Source: Bartonella doshiae NCTC 12862 = ATCC 700133
Lineage (GTDB): Bacteria; Pseudomonadota; Alphaproteobacteria; Rhizobiales; Rhizobiaceae
Reading direction: 5' to 3'
Assembly: GCF_000278155.1 (NCBI RefSeq)
Contig: NZ_JH725094.1
Coordinates: forward strand, 437,765-501,764
Length of the DNA stretch: 64,000 nucleotides
In this document: positions 19,207-28,606 of the stretch, piece after piece
Layout of the letters: every line of letters starts with the position of its first letter
Position numbering within the stretch: position 1 is the first letter of the stretch
Program-made: the position numbers and the translations under genes
The notes under the pieces: model-generated
Database searches by the model: none
Told to the model about the DNA's origin: nothing
Seen by the model: only the letters and a program-made list of their open reading frames with translations

Positions 19207-19877
19207 ATACAATAGAATTATTAGAATATTTATTTGAAAATCATCCATTGTTTATTCTTCTTAGTTTCTTATAAGCGGGGAAAAACAGTTGGGGCTTATA
19301 AGCTAGGAAAACTTTATGTTTAAAAAATCTCTCTTATCCTGCACAGCAATTGCAGCAATTGCATTGTTTGGTACACATTTCAACGCACAGGCTGAAAGTC
19401 TTGTCGCGAAAGGGGAAGTTGCAACCCCTCCAAAAGGCGCAACCTATGAAACTCTTGAAGCATCAGAGGGTGGCAAAATTTATGGTACAGATTTAACGCT
19501 GGTTAATGATAAATTAGACAAAGCTGTCGTATATATCGACGGTCGTGGCAGTGTAATTGAACTGTATGGAACAACCATTCAGCAACAGAAGAGTCCTGCT
19601 CCTAATGTTGGTTGTAGTGATCCAGCAGAGAATGACACTTCTTGTTCTGCCGTTTTTTTAAAAGATGGAGCACATTTCAAGATGATCGGGGGAAGCATTA
19701 CATCTAACCAGCAAACAAAGTGGGGTATCTATTTTGGTAATGGAACAGAAACTACAGCCGAGCTTAAAAATGTGGACATAACCACAGAAGGTCATGGAAT
19801 AGACCTCAACGGCACCAAGAGTGAATTAACTTTAGAAAATGTAAGGATTAACGGCAGTGGGATGGGGATATATGCAT
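19205..19877 (+). repeat. Tandem duplication, unit 2
   Basis: The 673-bp second unit forms the leader and 5' part of the complete autotransporter at 19316. The shared leader includes TTGGGGCTTATAAGCTAGGAAA. Unlike unit 1 it is not preceded by the TTGACATATAACAA promoter box. Confidence 0.85.
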
Positions 19878-21955
19878 CGGGGGTTGAAGATCAAATCACA
19901 ATGTCTGGAGGCTTTATTCACTCAGGTGGAGGGGTGTGGGTTGATTCAGGCAGTACTGCTTTTCTAAATGATGTTGAAATTATTGCAGAAAATACGGACT
20001 TGAATGCACTTTTTGCTATGAATCGTTCAGGTGACAAACCTTCCAAAATCGTGATGACGGGAGGATCCATTAAGACAGAAAACACTGCTTTTTATTTGTT
20101 CAACGGTGCACAAATTGACGCTACAGATGTTATTGCAACGACGAAAAAAATTGGCATACATATTGGAAGTAGTCAAGTCAATTTAACCAATACTAAGCTG
20201 TCTGTTGAAAATGGTATAGGAATTGAAACCAATGGGTATGGTTCCAATACAGTAAATCTCAAAAATACAGAAATCCACGCTGATGTTTTATTAAGGAACA
20301 ACGGCGTTTCTACACTCTTAACTGTAGATCACTCTTCTATAGAAGGGAGAGTAGAAACTACAGATGAGGACAAAATAGTCTTTGATTTGAAGAATGGCGC
20401 AAAATGGATCATAAAAAACAGTGCATACGAAAAAGACAAAGATGGTCATCTGGTTCATATCACGCAAAGATCACGTTCTGATGTTTCTGTGCTGAATCTT
20501 AACAACAGCACTATTGCTTTTGAAAACCCAACAGAAGAGCATTATCATACATTGCACATAGGTACTGGAAAAGCTGGGACAGAAGCAGTCTACAATGCCT
20601 CTGGGGATGCAAGGATTGGCTTCAACATAGCATGGGGTGATGAAACGGAAATAATAGATGGTCAGAAATCTGATCGGCTTCTTATCCATGGGGATGTGGC
20701 GGGCACTACAACAGTTTATATACAAAGCGATTTGGGGGAGAGAGACAGTGTCGTAAATGCTGGATCCCCCTCGAATGCAGGTGGACTTTCCCTGATCCAA
20801 GTCTCTGGAAATGCCAAAGAAGACTCTTTCAAATTAGATAAGGGCTATACCACATTAGGGAGAAAGCCTTATAAATACACGCTAACGGCCTATGGACCAA
20901 CATCAAGCCATGGGAAAGCCAATAGCGAAAAGAACCTTTTTGGTGAAAAGAATGAAAACTTCTGGGATTTCCGCTTACACAAAGCATTTCTTGACTCAGG
21001 CCCTGGTCTCATACCCGTTCCTGTAGCACAAACAGCAAGCTATATCGTAATGCCCAGTGCTCTTTTCACTGCTGGTTTCACTGATATGCTGAAGCAGAGT
21101 GCATTGTTAGCTGATACACACACAGCACAGAATTATTCTTTCTTCTTGTCTCCTTATGGCAACACTGCAACCTTAACCTCTGAGCGCGGTGCCCTTAAAT
21201 ATGGCTATAACGCTGATATTTTCTACGCTGCAACACAAGCAGGTGTTACATCAGCCGCAATAGAAAATAAAGATTTCACCATACATCTTGGGGCTTTAGG
21301 AACCTATGGGCAACTCTCCTTCACACCTCAGAATATAGAGGATGCAGATAAGAGCACGCTTAACAAATGGGCCGCTACAGCTTATGGCAGCATACACCAT
21401 ACCAATGGCTTATATGTCGATATCTTGGCTTCCTATGGCATAATCGATGGAAATATCACGACAGCTGTTTTCAAGAATGCAGCAAAATTAAACAACACGA
21501 CAACATTGAGTGCTTCTGCTACTGTTGGAAAAGAATTTGCTACTGACGCGGAAGGGGTAACGTTTGAACCACAGGTACAGCTGATTTATCAACAATTGTT
21601 GTTTGATACCATTGAAGATGCTGATAACCTGAAGATTGATATGAGAAATCCTTCCCAGTGGTTGGCCCGCATTGGTGGACGTTTGAGCAAAACTGTTTCT
21701 ACTGAAAACAACAATGTCTTTTCCTTCTATGGCAAAGTGAACTTTCTTAAAACTTTTGGAGATGATGGGAAAATCCAGATTGGAGATATCTTTGATCTTG
21801 ATCCTATGGGAGCCTCACTTGAAGGCGGGGTTGGTATCAATGCGCACTTGTCTCAGAACTTCTCCATCCATGGTGATGTCAGTTATCAGCAAAAGCTGCA
21901 AGAAACCGGTATTACTGGAGCAAGTTTTTCTGGGGGCATACGCTATCAGTTTTAA
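19316..21955 (+). CDS. Autotransporter with pertactin-like passenger, copy 3
   Basis: A complete 879-residue type Va autotransporter: signal peptide 1-26 (FNAQAE), beta-helix passenger (about 27-575), beta-barrel (about 585-879) ending in RYQF. The passenger differs from copy 1 in most of its sequence but has the same repeat style (MSGGFIHSGG, VMTGGSIKTEN). It contains a cysteine pair about ten residues apart (GCSDPAENDTSC, near residues 95-106) that copy 1 lacks. Its own leader lacks the TTGACA promoter box, so expression probably depends on read-through from 18516 across the truncated copy. The barrel is nearly identical to copy 1, suggesting gene conversion. Confidence 0.9.
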   Translation: MFKKSLLSCTAIAAIALFGTHFNAQAESLVAKGEVATPPKGATYETLEASEGGKIYGTDLTLVNDKLDKAVVYIDGRGSVIELYGTTIQQQKSPAPNVGCSDPAENDTSCSAVFLKDGAHFKMIGGSITSNQQTKWGIYFGNGTETTAELKNVDITTEGHGIDLNGTKSELTLENVRINGSGMGIYASGVEDQITMSGGFIHSGGGVWVDSGSTAFLNDVEIIAENTDLNALFAMNRSGDKPSKIVMTGGSIKTENTAFYLFNGAQIDATDVIATTKKIGIHIGSSQVNLTNTKLSVENGIGIETNGYGSNTVNLKNTEIHADVLLRNNGVSTLLTVDHSSIEGRVETTDEDKIVFDLKNGAKWIIKNSAYEKDKDGHLVHITQRSRSDVSVLNLNNSTIAFENPTEEHYHTLHIGTGKAGTEAVYNASGDARIGFNIAWGDETEIIDGQKSDRLLIHGDVAGTTTVYIQSDLGERDSVVNAGSPSNAGGLSLIQVSGNAKEDSFKLDKGYTTLGRKPYKYTLTAYGPTSSHGKANSEKNLFGEKNENFWDFRLHKAFLDSGPGLIPVPVAQTASYIVMPSALFTAGFTDMLKQSALLADTHTAQNYSFFLSPYGNTATLTSERGALKYGYNADIFYAATQAGVTSAAIENKDFTIHLGALGTYGQLSFTPQNIEDADKSTLNKWAATAYGSIHHTNGLYVDILASYGIIDGNITTAVFKNAAKLNNTTTLSASATVGKEFATDAEGVTFEPQVQLIYQQLLFDTIEDADNLKIDMRNPSQWLARIGGRLSKTVSTENNNVFSFYGKVNFLKTFGDDGKIQIGDIFDLDPMGASLEGGVGINAHLSQNFSIHGDVSYQQKLQETGITGASFSGGIRYQF

Positions 21956-21981
21956 TCACAAGGATGTTCTTCTTTAAGCAG
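21023..21981 (+). repeat. Autotransporter barrel repeat, copy B
   Basis: Counterpart of 17271-18229 at a constant offset of 3752 bases. The protein differences I see are single substitutions such as F/L, K/T, A/V, S/L, K/E and K/H. Confidence 0.9.
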
Positions 21982-22071
21982 AGCAGCGTGTCACGATACA
22001 ATGATAACGCAAGCAATAAGATTATAAATTGCGTGTGAAAGCGAGCGTATTTTCCCCTTCACTTTCAAAAA

Positions 22072-22100
22072 AAGCTGCACAGCATTGTGCAGCTTTTTTT
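22072..22100 (+). terminator. Rho-independent terminator of autotransporter copy 3
   Basis: A perfect 10-bp stem (AAGCTGCACA at 22072-22081, TGTGCAGCTT at 22086-22095) with a 4-nt loop and a following T-run. Same layout as the copy 1 terminator at 18322. Confidence 0.9.
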
Positions 22101-22896
22101 ATTCTGTCAAGGAAATACTAGTCGAATGACTGTTCTCTCTTCACATCTTTCCTACACCATCTAAAATAATTTGTTGATTTACACTTACACCTATTGTTCC
22201 TTTAGAGAGGAACAATTTTAAAAGAATTCATCTCACTCAAACCAAATGCAATAAAGTACATCATTTCCAATGTATGCAAAACTCTCAGGAAAAAAGACAG
22301 CATACTGTATTGCCTTTTTAAGTCTATCAAACCCGTTTTTCTAAAGTTTTCTCTTTTTCCTTCATAGAAACCCTCCTCTTTAAATCAATCCATTGATTTA
22401 TAAAAATAATTCATTGTTTTGCATATTGAATGAGAGCTTCGAATATCCTAAGATTCTTTCATTTCAAATCTGTTTATGTTGAATTAACCAAAACCATTTG
22501 CTTACACGTTACAGGCAGGATTAGCGTGCGGATAAAAACTGTACGAGAAAGAACTAAAAATACCTCTTATGAATCGCCTTAATGGAAGGACTGTAGCAAC
22601 ATTGGGAGCTGGAAAATAATATGGTGCCGTCTTGCTTTTTCATAAGCATAAAGATGGTGTTGCTTAATGGATTTACTGTTATACCATTCACGAACGCCGT
22701 CGTGAATGGGTTTGGGTGTCTTAAGAGATGTCTCTTTAAGGCATGTTCTATAAAAAATAGCTAAGAGAAAATACTTAGCAATAGAAGCAATTAAAAAGCT
22801 ACAAAAAAGTTCGGAATAGATAAGAAAATACGTTAAAAGAATCAATGGAATCAAAATTCCCGAACTTTTATATAACCTATTAATTTAACTAAATAT
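22101..22896. other. Spacer with decayed terminator and a perfect hairpin
   Basis: No supported gene. At about 22291-22320 lies a degenerate version of the autotransporter terminator (AGACAGCATACTGTATTGCC then T-run), perhaps the relic of another deleted copy. A 91-codon minus-strand frame at 22579-22854 has a hydrophobic N-terminus but no ribosome site. A perfect inverted repeat lies at 22684-22709. The right end abuts tRNA-Gln. Confidence 0.45.
22684..22709. repeat. Perfect 10-bp inverted repeat with 6-nt loop
   Basis: CCATTCACGA (22684-22693) and TCGTGAATGG (22700-22709) flank ACGCCG. There is no T-run on either side, and no gene end nearby, so a terminator role is doubtful; it could be part of a small RNA or a protein-binding site. 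Confidence 0.6.
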
Positions 22897-22971
22897 TGGC
22901 TGGGGTACCTGGATTCGAACCAGGGAATGCCGGTACCAAAAACCGGTGCCTTACCGCTTGGCTATACCCCA
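22897..22971 (-). tRNA. tRNA-Gln (anticodon TTG)
   Basis: Read on the minus strand, the acceptor stem TGGGGTA pairs with TACCCCA, followed by G and an encoded CCA. The anticodon stem CCGGT/ACCGG holds the loop TTTTGGT, giving anticodon TTG for glutamine (CAA). The T-arm contains GGTTCGAATCC. The length is 75 nt with CCA. It borders the accessory autotransporter block. Confidence 0.96.
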
Positions 22972-23887
22972 AAAAAAGAATATGCTGCACAACTGCACCA
23001 GCATCTTATAGCGATTCCCAAGATGGTGCGCAATATATGAAAATCAAAGCTCTTACTTTTTTATAATAAAATCTTGTAGCCTTGCCTATATCATTTCTAA
23101 CAAATTTTGTAGAAATGGACATTTATTAACACATAAACAAATCATACTGTGAAAGAAGTGCCTATTATCTAATCGTTTTTTGTCTTTTTTGTTGCATTCA
23201 AATCTACGATATTCAAATGAAATAAAAATAAATGAACTTCGTGTATTGATAGTGCTTCATTTTTTTAAATTGAATTCTTTATTTTCTGTGATTCAATAGT
23301 TAGAATTGTATTCGTTATGCCTAAAAACTGGAACAATAACACATGATAAACATAATCGGATAATTACAATAAATTCTATTTTTAACACATTGTCTGATAT
23401 ATGTAGGCTAATATGCGCAAACTATCAATCATCACTCGGCTTATTCTCTTGTTGCAATTCGTGCAAAAAACAATGTACTCTGCAAAAATAGTAATGAACA
23501 ATCTAATGCACATGCTATTATAAACAGTAGCAATCATTAAATAATAAAGTAACTAAAAAGCATTTACCCAAATAAGTGAAGATATTTTTATGTGATATTT
23601 TAGACAGAAACTGACAGTTATTTGAATATATTTTCCATTCTTTAAAAGAAAAGAAAGGCTTGTGTTTCTTGTTCCGTAATAGGTCTAGGAATTTTTAGAA
23701 GAAAAATGATATAAGTAACTGATATTTTGTTAATTCAGTACAAATATTCCCTCAAAGTCCTGCTATAAATAAATGATCATTAAAATTAAATTGCTGCAAA
23801 AAGTATTCAACATTTGCTTTTAAATGTTGTAAATGGCAAATTAGTTCTATGGAATGAGCTTAACAATCAAAATCGAGGAGATTTTAA
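22972..23887. other. Long AT-rich region upstream of sodB
   Basis: About 915 bases without a supported gene; a 61-codon plus frame at 23306-23491 has no protein-like features. The sodB promoter must be in the right part. I see no clear regulatory box. Confidence 0.45.
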
Positions 23888-24490
23888 ATGGCTTTTGAAT
23901 TAGCTGAGTTGCCTTATGATTATGACGCCCTTTCGCCCTATATGTCACGCGAAACGCTGGAATATCACCATGATAAGCATCATTTCGCTTATCTTACCAA
24001 TACTAATAATTTTGTAAAAGAATTAGGCTTAGAAAATGAAAGCCTTGAAAATATTGTTAAACAAAGCTTTGGACAGAATGTCGCTTTGTTTAACAATGCA
24101 GCTCAATACTATAATCATAACCATTTTTGGCTTTGGATGAAAAAAGATGGAGGCGGCCAAAAACTTCCTGGAAAATTAGCAAAGGCTATTGAAACTGATC
24201 TGGGTGGTTATGATAAGTTCCGCACTGATTTTATAACTGCTGCCGGAGCTCAATTTGGCTCTGGATGGGCATGGGTTGCTGTTAAAAATGGTAAACTCGA
24301 AATTATGAAAACACCAAACGGTGAAAATCCTCTGATCCATGATGCCCAACCTATTTTAGGTGTTGATGTATGGGAACATTCTTATTACATTGACTATCGC
24401 AATGCACGCCCAAAATATCTCGAAGCTTTCGTAGATCGGTTAATTAATTGGGATTATGTTTTGCAACTTTATGAAGATTGTGGATTTTAG
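23888..24490 (+). CDS. sodB: Superoxide dismutase [Fe] SodB
   Basis: A 200-residue cytoplasmic enzyme that converts superoxide to oxygen and hydrogen peroxide. Metal ligands are visible as His27 (YHHDKHH), His77 (YYNHNHFW), Asp160 and His164 (GVDVWEHSYYIDY). The Gln of the NNAAQYYN block (Gln73) is the residue typical of iron rather than manganese enzymes. Strong GAGGAG ribosome site 7 bases before the ATG. The gene is monocistronic, ended by its own terminator. Confidence 0.96.
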   Translation: MAFELAELPYDYDALSPYMSRETLEYHHDKHHFAYLTNTNNFVKELGLENESLENIVKQSFGQNVALFNNAAQYYNHNHFWLWMKKDGGGQKLPGKLAKAIETDLGGYDKFRTDFITAAGAQFGSGWAWVAVKNGKLEIMKTPNGENPLIHDAQPILGVDVWEHSYYIDYRNARPKYLEAFVDRLINWDYVLQLYEDCGF

Positions 24491-24516
24491 CTGTCTACAA
24501 AGTTGTTATGCTGTAA

Positions 24517-24551
24517 AAAGGCTCCGTAATTCATAGCGCTATGGAGCCTTT
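24517..24551 (+). terminator. Terminator after sodB
   Basis: Stem AAAGGCTCC (24517-24525) pairs with GGAGCCTTT (24543-24551). The A- and T-rich flanks make it usable in both directions, for sodB and for the convergent oligopeptidase gene. Confidence 0.75.
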
Positions 24552-24571
24552 CAAAAAGACAGATTTTCAAA

Positions 24572-26665
24572 TTAATAAAAGCTTTTTTCTGTTATTTTTA
24601 AGATATATGCATAAATATATGCAATCTCTTCCAACCTTGAAAAACGTCCAGCCGCACCTGCATGACCTGAATCCATATTAATGCGTAATAAGATCGCATT
24701 ATCATCTGTTTTTAAATCGCGTAATTTTGCTACCCATTTTGCAGGTTCCCAATAAGTTACACGAGGATCAGTTAATCCTGCAATCACAAGTATAGGGGGA
24801 TATTTTTGCGCTTTAACGTTATCATAAGGTGAATAAGAAGCAATAAGATTATAATCTTCTTGTGATTCGAGAGGATTTCCCCATTCTGGCCATTCTGGAG
24901 GCGTTAGTGGCAATGAAGCATCTAACATGGTTGTTAAAACATCAACAAAGGGTACATTTGCTACGATCCCAGCAAAATCTTGTGGAGCTATATTGGCGAT
25001 AACACCCATTAACATGCCCCCTGCTGAACCACCGTAAGCAATAAGACGATCATGAGCAGTGAATTTATTGTTTACGAGATAGCGTCCACAAGCAATAAAA
25101 TCTGTAAATGTGTTGTATTTAAAGAGATGTTTGCCTTTTTCATACCATTCAACTCCCTTTTCTTTTCCTCCACGAATATGAGCAATAGCATAAATAAAAC
25201 CTCTGTTAACCAAAGAAAGTACATTACTATTAAAACTGGCTGGAATGGAGATTCCATAGGCACCATAACCGTAGAGTAAACAGGGTGCACTCCCATCAAG
25301 AGTGGTATTTTTATGATAAAAAAGGGAGATGGGAATTTTTTCACCATCGTCTGCAGTTACCATAACACGCCGTGTTACATACGCATCTTTATCATGCCCA
25401 GAAGGAATTATTTGCGTTTTTAGAAGCGTCCTTTCGCGACTTTTCATTTCATAGTCAAAAACTTGTTCAGGTGTTGTCATAGACGAATAGGAAAAACGAA
25501 CAGTTTGGCTGTCATATTCTGCAGCACCTTGTAAACCCAAAGAATAAGCTTCTTCTGTAAAAGTAATGGAATGAACTTGTTTGGTAGCACGCTCCATTAC
25601 TTTTATACGGGGAAGCCCCTCAAAGCGTTCAATCCAAATAAGAAAATCTTGATAAGCATCATGAGATATGATCAAGCATCCAAGCTGATGCGGCACAAAA
25701 TCTGTCCAATTTTCTGATTGTGGCGTTGCATATGGCGCTACCATAATTTTGAAATCTTTTGCATTATCAAGGTTAGTAAGAATATAAAAAACATCACCAC
25801 CTTCTGTAAGTGAATATTCAACGCCTTTTTGCCGCTTCCGTACACATTGAGGAACAGTGAGAGGTGCTTCAGCAGGGATAAGCCAAATTTCGGATGTTTC
25901 ATGATCATGGATATGAATATAAATCACATCATTAAGCTTAGAACTACTTACATTTAGAAAAAATCCTGGATTATCTTCACGAAAAATAAGTATATCTTGT
26001 GATTGATCAGTATTCAACTTATGATAATAAAGCTCTGAAGGCCGATGGTTTTCATCCATCTTCATATAGAAGAAGCCTTCCGATTTTGCATCCCACACTA
26101 TCTGTCCAGATGTATCCATAATTATATCCATACAATCAGACAAAGTTTCCAAATTACGAATTTTTGCCCTATAAAATTCTGATCCTTTATCATCATAGGT
26201 CCATACAACATGTGTATGATCCGGCGATACTTGAACTGATCCAAAATTAAAATATTCTTTACCTTTGGCCAAAGCATCACCATTAAGGTAAATATTTTTT
26301 TCTCCTCCATTTCTTGGAGTACGAAAATAATGGGGATGTTGACCTCCAGTAATGTAAGAAAATCCATAAGCAAAAGGGCCATGTTTTATAGGAACAGAAC
26401 TGTCATTCTCTTTAATGCGACTTTTCATTTCTGCAAAAAGCTCATCCTGTAATAATTTTGTATCAGCCATTTGTGCAGATTGATAAGCATTTTCCTTTTC
26501 AAGATGATGTCGAATATTTTTATCAAGACAGCTAGGATCCTTAAAAACATCTTGCCAATTAGAAGCACGCAGCCAATAATAGGGATCATCGCGACAAATT
26601 CCGTGATACGTTTCTTTATGAATGATTTTTGACGCTTTAGGTGGTTGGATAAATGAATGGGTCAT
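24572..26665 (-). CDS. ptrB: Oligopeptidase B (S9 prolyl oligopeptidase family)
   Basis: A cytoplasmic serine peptidase that cuts short peptides after basic residues. With the ATG at 26665 (AGGA seven bases upstream) it has 697 residues; a longer frame to 26761 adds 32 unlikely residues. The N-terminal part (about 70-400) is a beta-propeller; the C-terminal alpha/beta-hydrolase domain carries the nucleophile serine in AYGGSAGGMLMG, the Asp in TDPRVTYWEPAKW and the His in MDSGHAGAAGR. The sequence YHGICRDDPYYWLR near the N-terminus is typical of the family. It is convergent with sodB. Confidence 0.93.
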   Translation of the reverse strand: MTHSFIQPPKASKIIHKETYHGICRDDPYYWLRASNWQDVFKDPSCLDKNIRHHLEKENAYQSAQMADTKLLQDELFAEMKSRIKENDSSVPIKHGPFAYGFSYITGGQHPHYFRTPRNGGEKNIYLNGDALAKGKEYFNFGSVQVSPDHTHVVWTYDDKGSEFYRAKIRNLETLSDCMDIIMDTSGQIVWDAKSEGFFYMKMDENHRPSELYYHKLNTDQSQDILIFREDNPGFFLNVSSSKLNDVIYIHIHDHETSEIWLIPAEAPLTVPQCVRKRQKGVEYSLTEGGDVFYILTNLDNAKDFKIMVAPYATPQSENWTDFVPHQLGCLIISHDAYQDFLIWIERFEGLPRIKVMERATKQVHSITFTEEAYSLGLQGAAEYDSQTVRFSYSSMTTPEQVFDYEMKSRERTLLKTQIIPSGHDKDAYVTRRVMVTADDGEKIPISLFYHKNTTLDGSAPCLLYGYGAYGISIPASFNSNVLSLVNRGFIYAIAHIRGGKEKGVEWYEKGKHLFKYNTFTDFIACGRYLVNNKFTAHDRLIAYGGSAGGMLMGVIANIAPQDFAGIVANVPFVDVLTTMLDASLPLTPPEWPEWGNPLESQEDYNLIASYSPYDNVKAQKYPPILVIAGLTDPRVTYWEPAKWVAKLRDLKTDDNAILLRINMDSGHAGAAGRFSRLEEIAYIYAYILKITEKSFY

Positions 26666-27548
26666 ACACAGTCCTATAGTAAAAGATGTCGATGGTTTGG
26701 TTATGTTAGAATCACACTTTTTGTACAAGTGCGTAAATCTATCAATTCTACTCAACTGCAAACAGAGAGAGCTGCGTTATTTTCTACAATTATTTTATAA
26801 ATTCTGTTTTCACAAATTACAGATATTGCTTTTTATGATTATAAAAACGTTTCAATAATTCAATAAAGGAAACTAAACTTCTTTTTTAAACAGTAGAAAT
26901 AGTTGTTTTAATATAAATAGTTAAATTTTATTTTAGTGGAAACGTATATTTAAAAAATAATAATATTATGCACTTAAAGATAAAAAATTCAGTACTATAC
27001 TAAAATATAATTATAATTATTTTACTATTCATTATTTTATGATACTATGTATTTATTATATTTATTTTTTTCATTGTGTTTTTTATAATTTTTATGTAAA
27101 AAATTTAAGATATATTTTATGTCACAAAAAGCTAGAGTTATTATAAATTAAATATGCATTTAGAAAAATAAACAATAATTTATATAGTTAATTAAAAATA
27201 TTTAACTTATATATTACATTTTTAAATTTAATATTTTGATTTATAATTTTGATACAAAATAAATAATTTTATGCTATATCATTTTTATATTTAATATATA
27301 TTTTATATTTTTGCATGATATTTCATAGAACAAAACTATATTACAAAAGGGAAGAAGGTGGTTCTTCTTGTTATATATTATGACAAAAAAAAGGCATTTA
27401 TTTGATTTTTTTATGTTTTGGCAATTTTATAGAATAATTGAATTGACAAAAAAGATTTTTGTACAATATGAAACCTACGTGCATGGGATCTCTGTATCAT
27501 GAGTGTGAATGCAATTGATATCTCAATATTAAATTAAAGGAAACAAGA
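26666..27548. other. Extremely AT-rich spacer upstream of mucR
   Basis: The stretch from about 26,860 to 27,340 is almost only A and T with no ORF on either strand. It holds the ptrB promoter on the left and the mucR promoter on the right. Such DNA is a plausible binding region for MucR/Ros-type or H-NS-like proteins, which prefer AT-rich tracts. Confidence 0.5.
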
Positions 27549-27986
27549 ATGGAACATCGTCCAGTCTTAGAGACTGAAAGCAATTTAGTTATTACATTGG
27601 TTGCTGATATCGTTGCTGCTTATGTGAGTAATAATTCAATCCGACCGACTGAAGTGCCAAGTTTGATTGCTGATGTTCATGCTGCTTTTGTTAAAGCAGG
27701 AAATATGGAATTAGCAGAAGCTGCGGTAGAAAAGCAAAGGCCTGCGGTTAACCCTAAACGCTCAATCTTTCCAGATTATCTTATTTGCCTCGAAGATGGT
27801 AAAAAATTTAAATCTTTGAAGCGTCATCTTATGACTCATTATGGAATGTTACCTGAAGAATATCGTGAAAAATGGCAGCTGGACAGTTCTTATCCTATGG
27901 TTGCGCCTAATTACGCAAAAGCACGATCAGCTTTAGCCAAGGAGATGGGGCTTGGACGTAAAAGCCAACGAAGAAAGGCAAAATAA
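27549..27986 (+). CDS. mucR: MucR/Ros-family transcriptional regulator
   Basis: A 145-residue DNA-binding protein of the Ros/MucR family, which in alphaproteobacteria controls surface polysaccharides, motility and virulence genes. The N-terminal half (residues 1-65) mediates oligomerisation; the zinc-finger region is [21 protein letters not shown]. The ligand set appears to be Cys80, Asp83, His93 and His97: the second cysteine of classical Ros is an Asp here. The C-terminal basic tail ([12 protein letters not shown]) is typical. AAGGA lies 9 bases before the ATG. The very AT-rich upstream region may allow self-repression, as reported for other MucR proteins. Confidence 0.93.
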   Translation: MEHRPVLETESNLVITLVADIVAAYVSNNSIRPTEVPSLIADVHAAFVKAGNMELAEAAVEKQRPAVNPKRSIFPDYLICLEDGKKFKSLKRHLMTHYGMLPEEYREKWQLDSSYPMVAPNYAKARSALAKEMGLGRKSQRRKAK

Positions 27987-28090
27987 TCGTGTTTTTTTAG
28001 GAATTCGCTTTCTTCTCGTTTGTCTATGATTTTGGGAAAGGGTTGTTTATTGAGAGCTTTGCGTCTTAGTTATTACGATAGTTTGTTTTT

Positions 28091-28501
28091 TTATAAATAA
28101 CTCTCGTTGCGGATTCGTTCAATCATCGATTTAAGGCCATTTGATCTCTGTGGTGTGAGATTTTCATTTAAACCTAGTGTTTTGAAAAGTTCTTCAGCAT
28201 CAGCATCGCGGATTTCAGAAGCTTTTTTACCTGAATAGAAGGCAAGAAGAATGTAAATGAGTCCACGTACAATATGGGCATCAGAATCACCTTGAAATGT
28301 TATGGTTGGATTTTCTGCATTATCACGTGAAGATAAAAGCCATACTTGGCTAACACAACCAGGCACTTTGTGAACATCGTTGCGAGCGTTTTCTGGAAAA
28401 GGTGGTAATTCATAGCCAAGTTCAATCACATAACGATAACGGTCCTCCCAATTATCCAAAAGAGAAAAGTTTTCTATAATATTATCGATTGTTTCTGCCA
28501 T
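28091..28501 (-). CDS. sufE: SufE-like cysteine desulfuration protein
   Basis: A 136-residue protein that accepts sulfur from the cysteine desulfurase SufS for iron-sulfur cluster assembly. The acceptor Cys49 is in HKVPGCVSQVW, the hallmark of SufE; the C-terminal half contains RGLIYILLAFYSGK, also typical. It follows a DUF5330 gene 105 bases upstream on the same strand. There is no suf cluster in the window. Confidence 0.92.
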   Translation of the reverse strand: MAETIDNIIENFSLLDNWEDRYRYVIELGYELPPFPENARNDVHKVPGCVSQVWLLSSRDNAENPTITFQGDSDAHIVRGLIYILLAFYSGKKASEIRDADAEELFKTLGLNENLTPQRSNGLKSMIERIRNESYL

Positions 28502-28606
28502 ACTTATAGTCCTGTCTTATTGTGATAACCATGTTAATGCATTTGGTTGACAGATCAGTCTCTTATTTCTTAGCATAAAGCTAGCACCGAACATTAAATT
28601 CCTATA

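Noticed and set aside
22579-22854. 91-codon minus-strand ORF with hydrophobic N-terminus
   Set aside because: No ribosome site, no recognisable domain, spans a perfect hairpin; left out of the gene list although a decayed gene cannot be excluded.
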